From: Heterohyrax brucei
Lineage: Eukaryota > Chordata > Mammalia > Hyracoidea > Procaviidae
Reading direction: 5' to 3'
Length of the DNA stretch: 64,000 nt
NCBI GenBank assembly: GCA_028571685.1
Contig: CM053141.1
Location: 138,784,833 to 138,848,832, forward strand
Shown here: piece after piece, positions 12,990 through 23,520 of the stretch
Position numbering within the stretch: position 1 is the stretch's first letter
Layout of the letters: every line of letters begins with the position of its first letter
The notes under the pieces: generated by a model
Databases searched by the model: none
The model's input: the letters and a program-made list of their open reading frames with translations, nothing else
What the model was told of the DNA's origin: nothing
Position numbers and translations under genes: made by a program

Positions 12990-13231
12990 CCATCCAGCCC
13001 AGGGACTGCATTCTTGTAACTTTTATTACAGCATGTTGTTATAATTGTTCTATTTTATTATTATTGTTGTTAACCTCTGACTGTACCTAATTAATAAATT
13101 AAACTTTAAAACAGGTGTATATGTATACTACAAAACATAGCATATATAGGGTTCAGTGCTATTTGTGGTTTCAGACATCCATGAGGGGTTCTTGGAACAG
13201 ATGCACTGTGGATAAAGGGAGACTACCGTAA
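12990..13231. mobile_element. Tigger/MER2-type DNA transposon terminal segment
   Basis: The order of ttattacagcatgttgttat, the stretch gtacctaattaataaatta, catagcatatatagggttc, and a final segment with gaacagatgcactgtgg before gggagactaccgta matches the right end of pogo-type Tigger elements. It is a fossil non-autonomous piece with no transposase frame here. Confidence 0.78.
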
Positions 13232-13520
13232 TTCTCCAAGTAGACCTCTTCTCATCTGGATTCTTTGTCTGCATTTGAAGTAGGGAACTGTTGTTTTTGC
13301 ACGACTAGATCTGAGTCCCTAGTAACAGCCTTTGACTTTGTGTGGGGCACAGTCCGTCCTCCTTCAGTCTTTGGGAGGACGACCTATCCCTAGTGCCCTT
13401 ATGTGGAAATGAGGATTCTTGTGCTGTCTTCCCAGCATCTCTAGGTAACATTAACATAATTAGTATATTCTATTAAAAGTAAAATAATATTTGGGTTTTG
13501 ATATTTACCTACTTACATTT

Positions 13521-13890
13521 AGGAATTCCTGTGTGGTACAAATGATTAAAGTATTCCATTGAGCTCAGTGATATAGTGGTGAAGAACTCTGTGGCTAATG
13601 AAAAGGTCAGCAGTTTGAATTTACCAGCTGCTCCTTGGAAATCCTATGGGCAGTTCTACTCTGTACTTTATGGTTGCTATGAGTCAGAACTGACTCTACA
13701 GCACCTAACAGTAACAACTACTAGCTAAAAGGTTAGAGGTTTGGGTGCACTTTGAGGTGCCTTGAAAGAAAAATCTGACGATCTACTTCCAAAAAGTCAG
13801 CCATTGAAAACTCCATGGAACTACAGTTCTACTCTGACACACACAGAGTCACCATGAGTTGGTGCTGGATTGGCAGCAACTGGGCTTGGG
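13521..13890 (+). repeat. AfroSINE variant (long-body type), split by another AfroSINE
   Basis: The left part (13521-13556) begins ggaattcctgtgtggtaca. The right part (13719-13890) resumes at tagctaaaaggttagaggtt and continues with gaggtgccttgaaag, gacgatctacttccaaaaag and gtcaccatgagttggtgct. This body (ctacttcc...gccattgaaaa) differs from the common AfroSINE body and also appears at 44910, 51591, 54996 and 59904. It was interrupted by the copy at 13558-13719. Confidence 0.85.
13558..13719 (+). repeat. AfroSINE nested in a long-body AfroSINE
   Basis: Plus-strand copy: atatagtggtgaagaact, aaaggtcagcagtttgaat, ctgctccttggaaatccta, and the tail gctatgagtcagaactgac ending cacctaacagtaacaac. It sits between the two halves of the outer SINE. 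Confidence 0.9.
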
Positions 13891-14275
13891 TATCGATACC
13901 TATTTCTAATTATTTTTAATTTTAAGTATTTTTAAATGTCAGTTTCTATATAAGGATTTAAAAAAGTCCTAAACCTTTTTTTTTTTTTTTTGGTTTTGTG
14001 CTGTTACAGCCTTGGTAGGAATACTTTTAAAACAAAGTTTTCATTCAACATATTGTCACAGAAAAAAATGAGGGCCATTTTACCAATAAAAAACCTTGTG
14101 GCGTAATACTTGATATTAACGTCTTTCTGATTCAAATTGTCAGAAGTATTATAAGTAAAAAAAAAAATTGCTTTCAAAAATTAGAGTGGCATTTCTTCTC
14201 AATCTTTTCAGATTCTCATGTTTCAGAGACAGATGGAAACTTTTCAAATTCCCTAAAAGGCATTCTCCTCTCTAA
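13891..14275. other. No confident feature; poly-T run
   Basis: AT-rich DNA with a poly-T run near 13976-13991 and an A run near 14158. No family recognised. Confidence 0.5.
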
Positions 14276-14772
14276 TGTGGGAAATCCTGTAGGCACCCTG
14301 GATACCATCTCAGTCCCTCTTGGCAACTGGTGGGTGGGTATAAAATCCCTGTCGGGATCTTACCCCAATGTCTGGGGTGGACCGCCTTATCCCTTATCAG
14401 GTCGCTGATAGATTATTACCACGGTCTCTTTATCTGATGTACGCCCAAGAAATTCAATCAACATTCAGTGCGAGCAAGGCTTTTTAAATCAGTTTTGCAA
14501 AATTGGGCGAGTGAGCTTACAAAGGAAAGGAAGTAGGCCAGCGCACAGAGCAAACAGTTCTTTGCAAGTCTTTATCCCCTAACTGGCAAGTCACTCCCCC
14601 GCACCCGCCTCCTTGGTATTATGGGCGTCAACAGTCTTTCCCGGAAGTTGTCTAACTCTTCCCTTTTAAGATTAGATTCCTGAAAAAGTTTCCTTGCCTT
14701 CTCGTTTCTCCTGTAATTCATTCGTCTGCTCACACATTGCCCAGGGAAATGGGCTTTGTGGTTGCCACATCA
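14276..14772 (-). mobile_element. Solo LTR of an endogenous retrovirus (probable)
   Basis: About 500 bp that begins tgtggg and ends with catca on the plus strand, giving TG...CA ends. The flanks are tctaa on the left and cctaa on the right, a possible 5-bp duplication with one mismatch. The block keeps many CpG sites (for example cgcacccgcctcc and gggcgagtgag), unlike the CpG-poor DNA around it. No retroviral interior is attached. The orientation is inferred from a promoter-like AT stretch on the minus strand. The family is not recognised. Confidence 0.5.
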
Positions 14773-15024
14773 CCTAATACTTTGTGCCCTGGGTCAGCTA
14801 GTAACTTCTTACCCTAGCCTTTGTTCCCCTTCTTCTGAAGAAGGACGATTTGAAATTTATTTCTCACATCTAAGCAAATGATTAAAGGTTTTAAGATGAA
14901 CTCCCAACTAAAATTTGGTGAACAGTAATCAGAAGAGAAGTTTACTTGCATTTTGTTTTCTGCTATAATTGAAAATAAGATGAATATAAAAGAACAGTTC
15001 CAAGGGGCATACACTTCTAGTCAA

Positions 15025-15040
15025 AAATTTCTTTTTTTTT
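15025..15040 (+). repeat. Target-site duplication, 3' side of L1
   Basis: aaatttc followed by a T run. The first 14 bp match 22738-22751 at the other end of the L1. The T run merges with the antisense poly-A tail. Confidence 0.75.
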
Positions 15041-15914
15041 ATTATGACAGTGAAAATGTACATTCCCATGTAAATTTGCATGCCCACCTGTGTGCAGCTC
15101 CTACTGATCTCTCTGCCTAGTGACAGCACACTCTTGCTCTCCATTCCATACATGTCATATCCTCCTGACAATCTCCTGCCCCCTTTGCTCCACTCTCTCC
15201 CCCGCCTCCAGTAAGAGGTCAGCAGGACTACATCCTATAGATGCATAAAACCATAAAGTGCACACACAATATAGTCTCTGTGTGTCACCAAGTCTGTTCC
15301 TGTCTGAAGATTTGACCTCCATTATAATTTATGGACAGGGGCAGCATCAGGGCCAGGGGCCCTGCTGCCAGTGGAACACCGAGGCCCCTGGACCGTCAGT
15401 TGTGGTCTTTTAGTGGAGATCTCAGGGTGCACCTCGTTTTATTCTTGTGTTGTCAGTGAGACTCAACTTTATGAGCCCCATCACGGCTATAGCTGGTGGG
15501 GGCCGGGCAGCATCTTGTTCTTCCAGTCACACGTTGATGTAGTCCCCCACTCTCAAAGGTCTCTGTGTCTTCTGGGTTCTTTCTCCTCTGTGTCATTTTG
15601 GTCCTTGGTGATCATATGTTCCTGCTAAGTTGAAACCATTTGATGTACCTCTGACGGCAGCTCGGCAGCTTTTAAGACCCCAGATGTCACTCACCAATGT
15701 GGGGTGCAGCAGACTCCCTTAGCAAAATGCTAGTTGTGCCAACTGGCCTCGAATTCTCCTGAGAGCATGGTCCCTGGCCCCCTGCCCAAGCTACTCTGTC
15801 TTTGCAATATTGGGTTAAGATGGGAGGAGTAATCATGTTATGTTAAAGTCCAGTTAAGATTGATCTTCTTTCTAGTGTGTGCTGTCACTGATTTCACCCA
15901 ACCAAATTTCTATT

Positions 15915-16440
15915 GTTAGGGTCTGGATTTCAAGACACGATGCAGTTTCTCTGTAAAAGTTAAATTTTATTAAAAATATGCCCAATAGGAAAAAAAGGGG
16001 CTGGTGCACCAGGGATGCACTCTAAACTATGCAGAGCTGGAGGTGACCCCAAGCTTTCCTAGTGTGCAGCATTTAAGCCGTGAAACCACAAAGCAGGGAG
16101 GGAGAGCTGACCTTTGCATTGATTGGCTGAGGCCATATGTAATTTCTGTCAGTTACAAAATATAGTCGTTAGTAAATGTTTCAGCCACATGGAATTTCCA
16201 TAGGTTGTAAAATGTAACCGTTAGTGGATGTTTTACTAGACTGTGGTTAGGGCTGGCTCCAGGGGTTATTTGCAAGGCTGTCTCCAGGCCCTATCTTTTG
16301 CAAGACAAAGGCGAAATTACGGTGTAATTGCTCTATGGTATTTCCTGTTATTTCCTGCTGAACTGGTTCCTGGAGCCTTTCACTTTAATAACCTGAATTT
16401 TCACTGCACCCTTCCTCAAAATGGAGTCACTTACGTCTCA
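15915..16440 (-). mobile_element. Solo LTR inserted in the L1 3' UTR
   Basis: About 526 bp not found in the 3' UTRs of the L1 copies at 36460 and 60305. On the plus strand it starts tgttaggg and ends cgtctca, so it has TG...CA ends, and a polyadenylation signal complement (tttatt) lies at 15966-15971. L1 3' UTR similarity stops before it (cacccaaccaaattt) and resumes after it (ctatctaatctatgc). A short atttc repeat at 15907-15911 and 16440-16444 is the best but unclean duplication candidate. This old retroviral LTR carries no coding part. Confidence 0.68.
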
Positions 16441-16599
16441 TTTCAACACTCTCAACTATCTAATCTATGCCCACTCTCTCCCACCCTCCCTCCCCACCCT
16501 TGCAGCCATCCAAGAGTCTTTTCTTCTATGCATGAAATCTATTTTTAAGTTCTTATTGTAGGGATCTCATACAATATTTGTCCTTTCGTTACTGAATAC

Positions 16600-19500
16600 T
16601 TTCACTCAACATAATGTCCTCCAGTTGAAACCAGGTTATGTTTCTGAAAATCATCATTGCTCTTTATCATTGCATAGTGTTCCATTGACTATATATACCA
16701 TAGTTTAGCTATCTATTCCTTTGTCGTTCGGCACCTAGGTTGGTTCCATCTTTTTGCTATTGTGGACTGTGCTGCAATAAACGTTCCTGTACATCTATCA
16801 GTAGTGTGAATGGCCTTGATTCTGCAGGATATATTCTGAGCAGTAGAATTACTGAGTCAAATGGTATATCTAGATCCAGCTTTTTAATGAAACACCAGGT
16901 TGCTTTCCAAAGAGGTTGCACCATTTTGCAATCCCACCAACAGTGTAGGAGAGTTCCAGTTTCTCCACAGCCTCTCCAGCATTTGTTGTTTTGTGTTTTC
17001 TGGATCATGGCCAACCTTGTTTTGGTGAGATGGTATCTCACTGTAGTTTTGATTTGAATTTCTTTAATAGCTAATGATTGTGAGCATGTCTGTATGTGGT
17101 TTTTGGCTGCCTGGATCTCCCCTTTAGAGAAGCGTCAGTCCATCTCCTTTGCCCATTGCTTAACTAGATTATTCATATTATTTGTAGTACCTTATTGATT
17201 ATGGAGATCAGGTGTCAGTCTGACATATAGTCTCCAAATATTTTTTCCCATTTGTAGGGGTCTTTTAATTCTTTTGTTGAAGTCTTGGGATGAGCAAAAG
17301 TGTTTGATTCTTAGTAGTTCCTGTTTGTATATTTTCTCTTCTGTTGATTGTGCTTTGTCTGGTTTTGAAGTCTGTCTATGTTGTGTATTAAAACTTCCAT
17401 TGCTGATCTCATTTTTTCTTGTATGAGCTTTATCGTTTTAGATTTGATATTTGGGTCTTCTATCCAGTTTGAGTTGGGTTTTGTATAAGGTGTGAGATAT
17501 GGGTCTTGTTTCAATTTATTGCAGATGGATATCCAATTTTGCCAGCACTGTTTGTTGAAGAGATTGTTTTTATCCAAGTTTAATGTCTTAGGGCCTTTGT
17601 CGAATATAAACTTCTCGTAGGAGGATGGTGTCATCTCTGGGGTCTCAATTCTGTTCCATTGATGTATCTGTCCCTTTTTGTCCCAGTACCAGGTTGTCTT
17701 GAAAACTGTGGCAGTGTAATAGGTTCTAAAGTCAGGTAGTGAGGGACCTCTCAGTGTGTTCTTCTTCAGTAGTGCTTTACTTATCTGAGGTTTCTTCCCT
17801 TTCTGAACAAAAGTGGTGATTTGTTTCTCCATCTCCTTAAAAAATGCCTTAGGAATTTGTATTGGGATTGCATTATATAAGTAGATTGCTTTGGGTAAAA
17901 TAGACATTTTCACAATGTTAAGTCTTCCTATCCATGAGTAGAGTAGGTTTCTCCCTTTATGTAAGTCTCTCTTACTTTCTTGTAGTAAGATTTTGTAGTT
18001 CTCTTTGTAAAGGTCTGTTATTTCTCTTGTTAGATTTATTCGTAGGTATTTTATCTTCTTGGGGGCTATAGAAAATGATATGGATTTGGTGATTATTTCT
18101 TTAATAATCTCATTGTTGGTATCAGGTAATCCAACTGATTTACTTATATTTATCTTGTATCCTGAGACTTTGCTGAACGCTTCTATCAGTCTGAGTAGTT
18201 TACTTATAGATTCTTTAGAATTCTGAGTATACAATCATATTGTCTGCAGATAAGGTGATTTTTACTTCCTCTTTGCTGATGCAGATGCCCTTTATTTCTT
18301 GGTCTTGTCTAATTGCTCTGGCTAGAACTTCTAGTACAATGTTGAATAGGAGAGGTGAGAATGGGCGTCCTTGTCTAGTTCCTGTTCTCAGGGGGAATTG
18401 TTTCAGTCTATTTCCATTCAGGATGATGTAGGCAGTTGGCTTTGTTTAAATGGACCTTGTTGTATTGAGCAGTTTGCTGTCTATGCCTATTTTGCTGAGA
18501 GTTTTTAGCATCAGTGGGTGCTGGACTTTATCAAATGCTTTTTCTACATCAATAGGCAAAATCAGATGATTCCTGTCTTCTGTGTTATTTATGTGGTTGA
18601 TTACATTAATTGTTTTTCTGATGTTGAACCAGTCTTGCATTTGTGGTATGAATCCAACTTGGTGGTGATGAATTATTTTTTTGATTTGTTGTTGTATTCT
18701 ATTGGCGAGTATTTTGTTGAAGATTTTTCCTTCTAGATTCATGAGTGATATCGGTCTGCAGTTCTCCTTTTCTGTTAGGTATTTTCCTGGCTTTGGTATC
18801 AGGGTTATGCTGGCTTCATAGGATGAATTTGAGAGTATTCCATTCCTTTCTATGCTGTGAAATAGTCTCAGTAGTATGGGAAATAACTTCTCTAAAAGCT
18901 TGGTAGAATTCTGCAGTGCCGCCATCTGAGCCTGAGCATTTTCTGGTTGGCAGTTTTTTTTTTTTTTTATTACTTTTTCAATCTTTTCCTTTGTGATGGG
19001 TTTATTAAGTTGTTCTCCTTCACCTTGTGATAATTTTGGTAGGTGATATGAATCTAGGAATTTGTCCATTTCCTCTAGGTTCTGAAATTTGTTTGAGTAC
19101 AGACTTTCATAATATTCTGTTATGATATTTCTCATTTCTGTTGGATCTGTTGTGACAACTTACCTCTCATTTCTTCTCTGGGTTGTTTGTTTCTTTTCCT
19201 GTTTTTCTTTGGTAAGTTTAGCCAGTAGTTTGTCAATTTTTTCAAAAAACCAGGCTTTGGTCTTTTCAATTTTTTGAGTTGTTCTTCTACTCTCTAATTC
19301 TTTCAGTTCTGCTCTAATCTTTATGATCTGTTTTCTTCTGGTGTCTGAGGTGTTCCTCTGTTGTCCTCTCTCTACTCATTCAAGCTGTAAGGTTCTTTGG
19401 TTTGGGTTCTTTCTTCTTTCTGCATGTGTACATTTATAGACACAAACTGACCTCCCAGGACTGCTTTGGCTGTATCCCACAGATTCTGGTAGGAAGTGTT

Positions 19501-20492
19501 TTCATTCTCATTGGAATCCATTCATTTCTTTATTTCATCCTTGATTTCTTCTATTACCGAAGGGTTTTTGAGCAAGATGTTGTTCAGTTTTCAAGAGCTG
19601 TACTTTCTATCTATGTTTTTTTTCTGGTACTGATTTCAATTTTTATGGCTTTGTAGTCCAGGAAGATGCTTTGCAATAATTCAGCGGTTTGGATTTTGTT
19701 GAGATTTGCTTTATGTCCACACACATGGTCCATTCTGGAAAATGTTCCATATGCACTGGACAAGAAAGCATAGCTGTGCGCTGATGGATAGAAAGTTCTG
19801 TATATACCAATGAGGTCTAGTTGGTTAATTGTGGCAGTAAGGTCTTCTGTGTCTTTATTGAGCTGGATCAAAAGACACAACCCATCCATATGCTGCTTCC
19901 AAGAAACTCACCTTAAAGATAGGAGCAAACTGAAAATTAAAGGATGGAAGAATATATATCAAGTTAACAACACACAAAGAAAAGCAGGTGTGGCAATTCT
20001 AATCTCACATTAAACAGATTTTAATATAAAATCCACCATCGTAGACAAGGATGGATCTGTCCAGTATAGAGAGTGGAGTGTTGAAATTTCCCACAGTTAT
20101 TGTGGAGTGATCTATTTTGTTTTTGAGTGTAGTCAGTGCTTCTTCAATTGGGTGCATAAATATTTAATATTGTTAAGTCCTGCTTGTGTATTGAACGTTT
20201 CAGCAATAAAGTGTCCATCCTTGTCTACGATGGTGGATTTTATATTAAAATCTGTTTAATGTGAGATTAGAATTGCCACACCTGCTTTTCTTTGTGTGTT
20301 GTTAACTTGATATATATTCTTCCATCCCTTAATTCTCAGTTTGCTCCTATCTTTAAGGTGAGTTTCTTGGAAGCAGCATATGGATGGGTTGTGTCTTTTG
20401 ATCCAAGATATCACTCGTCATCTCTTTACTGGGGCTTTCAGTCTGTTCACATTTAATGTAATTATTGATAGGTATGTATTTAGTGCTGTCAT
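16600..20492 (-). pseudogene. L1 ORF2 (endonuclease and reverse transcriptase), inactivated
   Basis: Encoded on the minus strand from an ATG at 20492. The normal product nicks target DNA and copies L1 RNA into it. Visible parts in order: endonuclease N-terminus with LSIITLNVNRLKAP (near 20470) and SICCFQETHLK (near 20380); endonuclease C-terminus at 19611-19889 with TFSRMDHVCG; RT fingers and palm at 18446-19135 with [14 protein letters not shown] and thumb at 17311-18234 with SWIGRLNIVKMSILPKA; cysteine knuckle CWRGCGETGTLLHCWWDC at 16757-17041. Damage includes a stop near 18447, frameshifts between segments, the catalytic FADD motif changed to SADN near 18245, the endonuclease SDH motif changed to LDY, and an inverted 192-bp duplicate splitting the endonuclease. 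It cannot be functional. Confidence 0.93.
19864..20405. repeat. 192-bp inverted repeat within L1 ORF2
   Basis: Left arm 19864-20055 and right arm 20214-20405 are reverse complements over 192 bp with no gaps and two mismatches by my reading. The spacer is 158 bp. The right arm is in the normal antisense orientation of ORF2. The left arm is an extra copy in the opposite orientation, so part of the endonuclease reads on the plus strand (RSKLKIKGWKNIYQ). Confidence 0.95.
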
Positions 20493-20936
20493 TGTGATGA
20501 GTTTGCTTCTGTGTTGATGTTTTCTCTGTTGTTCTTATTTATCTGTTCTGGGACATTCTTGTTTATGAGTTCAGTTTTCACCTTTTCAGCATTGGTTTTG
20601 TGGTTGTCGAGACTCCTGTATTACCTTACTTGATTTTATATGTTGCATCTTTATTGTGCTTTATGGCTGCCCCTATAATCCCCCTTAATAATCTATGTTT
20701 AAACCCAATTTTAACTACTGCAAATCTTATTAACTTCATCTCTGTCTGGAAGGACTATAGCAACTGTAGTACATTCCTTTTTTAATATGATAACATCTTA
20801 GTTTTCATGATATGATCACTGCATCAAGTCTTTTGATATTATAGCTTTGAGTGTGGAACCTTCTCTAGCTGAGTAGGTTTCTGGATGATGTGACCTTTAT
20901 TTCCTTCTAAAATATTAAGTTAATGGTTTTGTTCTT

Positions 20937-21810
20937 CTAAGCCAAGAGTTTCAGTGTTTCTTGTAGCTTTGGTTTGGTTTTTACAAAGTCTCTGAGTTTT
21001 TGTTTCTTTGCAAATGTCTTAATTTCATTTTCATATTTGAAAGACAGTTTCGCAGGATATGTAATTCTTGTTTGGAAATTCTTCTCCTTCAAGGCTTGAA
21101 ATGTATCTTCCTGTTGTCTCTGTACCAACATCATTTCTGCTGAGAAATCAGGCAAAAGCCTACGGGGTTTCCCTCTGAATGTTAGCTTTGCTTTGTGTCT
21201 TGCTGCCTTTAAGAGTTTCTGCTTATGTTTCACTTTGTTAAGCTTGACTATAATATGTCTTGAAGTCTTTCTTTTGAGATCTATATTGAGTGGCATTCGG
21301 TATGCATCTTGGGTATCTGTATTCTCTTCTTTCATAATTTCTGGGAAGTTTTCTATCAGCAGCTCAGCAACAATACTTTCTGTGTTCTCAGGTGTCCCGC
21401 CTTGTTCAGGAACTCCAATTAATCATAGACTGTTCCTCTTAATAGAGTCCCACATGCTTCTTCATTTTTTTAATTTCTTTTTTCTGGTTTCTCCTTATAG
21501 ATGCTGGAGTCAGTAGCTATGTCTTCAAAGTCAGAAATTCTCTTTTCCACTTGTTCAATTCTGTTTTTTTGGCTTTGAATTGAAATTTCTATCTCTTTGA
21601 TTTTGTTCTTGATCTGTTGGATTTCAGAGTCCTGGAGTTCTATCAGGTCAAACAGCTTGCTTAACTTCTCATTTTGCTTTGCTGCATTTTGTATAAGGTC
21701 TAGGAGGGCTCTCTATATCGTCCTTTTGTACTCGCCCTCCGATAGCTTCAGAAAGGCTTGTTCATCTGGGAAGTTCTTTAGTTCTTTTTGGGGGGGACTT
21801 CTGAAGCCAT
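20937..21810 (-). pseudogene. L1 ORF1 (RNA-binding chaperone), decayed
   Basis: The expected start is an ATG at 21808-21810. The N-terminal part has coiled-coil-like wording (LIELQDSEIQQIKNKIKE-type composition) but contains stops. The C-terminal 132 residues (20937-21335) are open and carry the conserved ORF1p pattern: KTSRHIIVKLNKVKHKQKLL, then KLTFRGKPRRLLPDFSAE, then FQTRITYPAKLSFKYENE. ORF1p coats L1 RNA as a trimer. Stops in the first half make the full protein impossible. Confidence 0.88.
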
Positions 21811-22737
21811 AGGTGAATTCTTCTTAATGATTTTGTACAAACTTTGTTGCTTTGGGGGCATCTGGAGGTTGTTTTGTTCTCTGATGTTACCTTAACAGGA
21901 TCTAAAGGTCAGCCTGAAAGGAAGTTGATGACCAGATACCTCTATATACTCCAGTGACTGAGTTTAGACAGCACTTGGCTGGCTGGCTAGGGTAGCAGGC
22001 TCCACATCCTGATTGGCAAAGACACAGCTCTACTTAAAGAGTCACTGGGGAGCCGTCAGTTGATCCTATAATGTGAGAGCTGGCAAAGTAAACACCTCTA
22101 TATCCAATCCTAGATGCTGTAAACTAGTTCAAAATATGTAAAGGCTACTATCCTGTTGTCATCTGGTGGCCACACTGTGCAAAAGACTGCTTTTCTGTTG
22201 GAAAAGTGCTCTCTGGGCAGGGACTGCCTCCCAGCCTGTGCAGCTGAGGCCTCTGTATGAGTAACTCTGCATCCCAGGCAATCAAGATTGTGTCCCGCAC
22301 AAGCTCTCCACTCTGCCTCAGAATAGGCTGTTTAATGGAGGAGATTAGGGGAAGAGAAGCCCAAAGCGCAGAGGTGCACAGATTCCAAGGCCAGGCTCTT
22401 AAAATGTGGTGACTCCACTTGATGATCCCATCAGTAGTGACTGCGAGTCTTGCTGCTTAGTCAAGCCCTAGCCCCAGCCACCAGCCAAGACAGAGATAAA
22501 AAAGTTAAAATGGTGAGTTACCTTCAGTTGTCCAGAGCCAGCGCACAACAAGTGTTCAAGTGGGTAAAAGAGAAGTTTCCCACTCAGTGGTATATAGTCT
22601 GAATAGACAGCCCTATGCCGTGTCCTAGGGTTCACTACATGTCTAGATGTCTCTGTTTAATCATCAGTTCAGGCCTTGGTTTCCAGAGGGATTTAGGGAG
22701 ATGTATGTTTAGTCCATCAACTTGACTGTGCCCCCCC
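21811..22737 (-). promoter_or_regulatory. L1 5' UTR (former internal promoter region)
   Basis: The segment between the ORF1 start and the L1 5' end parallels 46199-47272 in another copy, with shared words such as accagatacctctatatac and ctaccatcctgatt-like stretches. L1 5' UTRs carry an internal RNA polymerase II promoter. Activity here is not shown. Confidence 0.75.
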
Positions 22738-22751
22738 AAATTTCTTTTTTT
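22738..22751 (+). repeat. Target-site duplication, 5' side of L1
   Basis: aaatttcttttttt, identical to the start of 15025-15040. Its AT-rich start fits an L1 endonuclease site. Confidence 0.75.
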
Positions 22752-22996
22752 GACTTGGACATTCACTTTACCTTTGAGTCTTTTGTTAGTGGCCTTGGAA
22801 ACTGCAAAGCTTCATCGATGATGAGAAGGCAAAAGAGGATTTCAAAAGAGGATTTCAAAGCTTCCCAGATGATTTTAATGTGCATGTCATTTTACAAATC
22901 ACTGTTTTAGGTAATTATCACAGCAGGTCCCAAAGTGTCACCTGGAGATGGCTGGAAGCTGGGAATGTCACTAAGATATCACTACAATACCACTAA

Positions 22997-23054
22997 GCCC
23001 AGTCACCAGAATACATAGAGGTGTCTGGGGATCAACTTCCTTTTCAGACTGACC
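22997..23054 (+). repeat. Orphan L1 5' UTR scrap in opposite orientation
   Basis: cagtcaccagaatacatag, then aggtgtctgg, then atcaacttccttttcagac parallels the reverse complement of 21890-21960 in the adjacent L1. It therefore runs opposite to that L1, about 260 bp past its 5' end. It is followed by a long A run and then a T run. Confidence 0.75.
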
Positions 23055-23235
23055 GTTAGTCAATTTCTTAAAAAAAAAAAAAAAAAGTTTTTTTTTTATT
23101 CACTTAAAAAACCATATGCATTAAAATTTAATAGGATAGTAGTAATAGTAATACTTTTTTATGACCATAGTAAAAGAAAAGATGCCATAAATGAGCCTGC
23201 TACCTATGCTAATACTATTGGGAAAAAAAAAAAAA

Positions 23236-23396
23236 GCCAAACCAAACCCACTGCTATTGAGTCAATTCTCACTCATAGCAACCCTGTAGGATAGAGTAGA
23301 ACTGCCCCATAGAGTTTCCAAGGAGCACCTGGCAGATTCAAACTGTTGACTTTTTGGTTAGCACCTATAGCACTTAGCCAATACACTACCAGGATT
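23236..23396 (-). repeat. AfroSINE
   Basis: Nearly full-length antisense copy: cactcatagcaaccctgta, gagtttccaaggagcacct, gactttttggttagcacc, ending ccaatacactaccagg. It follows an A-rich stretch. Confidence 0.94.
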
Positions 23397-23520
23397 ACTA
23401 TCAGGAGACTCCAGTAAGTCCCTTGGAAACATTGGGATTTGGCATCTGCTTAGAAGATATTCCCAGCTTCCAGCCATTTCCAGGTGACACTTTGGGAACT
23501 GCTGTGATAATTAACTAGCA

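Larger units (their letters stand above)
15041..22737 (-). mobile_element. Near-complete afrotherian L1, antisense
   Basis: A 7.7-kb L1 on the minus strand. It has a 5' UTR (about 21811-22737), ORF1 (20937-21810), ORF2 (about 16600-20492) and a long 3' UTR (15041-16600) ending in an AATAAA-type signal next to the poly-A tail. The 5' end reads gggcacagtcaag on the minus strand, matching the L1 start at 47272. Flanking copies of aaatttcttttttt support a full-length insertion by target-primed reverse transcription. A solo LTR (15915-16440) enlarges the 3' UTR, and a 192-bp inverted duplication sits in the endonuclease region of ORF2. Both ORFs are broken, so the copy is dead. Confidence 0.93.

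Noticed and set aside
19810..20013. Independent plus-strand L1 insertion
   Set aside because: Ends coincide with the inverted-repeat arm and there is no poly-A or duplication of its own, so it is an inverted copy of the host L1 segment.
19864..20405. Inverted repeat as a microRNA precursor
   Set aside because: Arms of 192 bp with a 158-bp spacer are far larger than a microRNA hairpin and derive from L1 ORF2.
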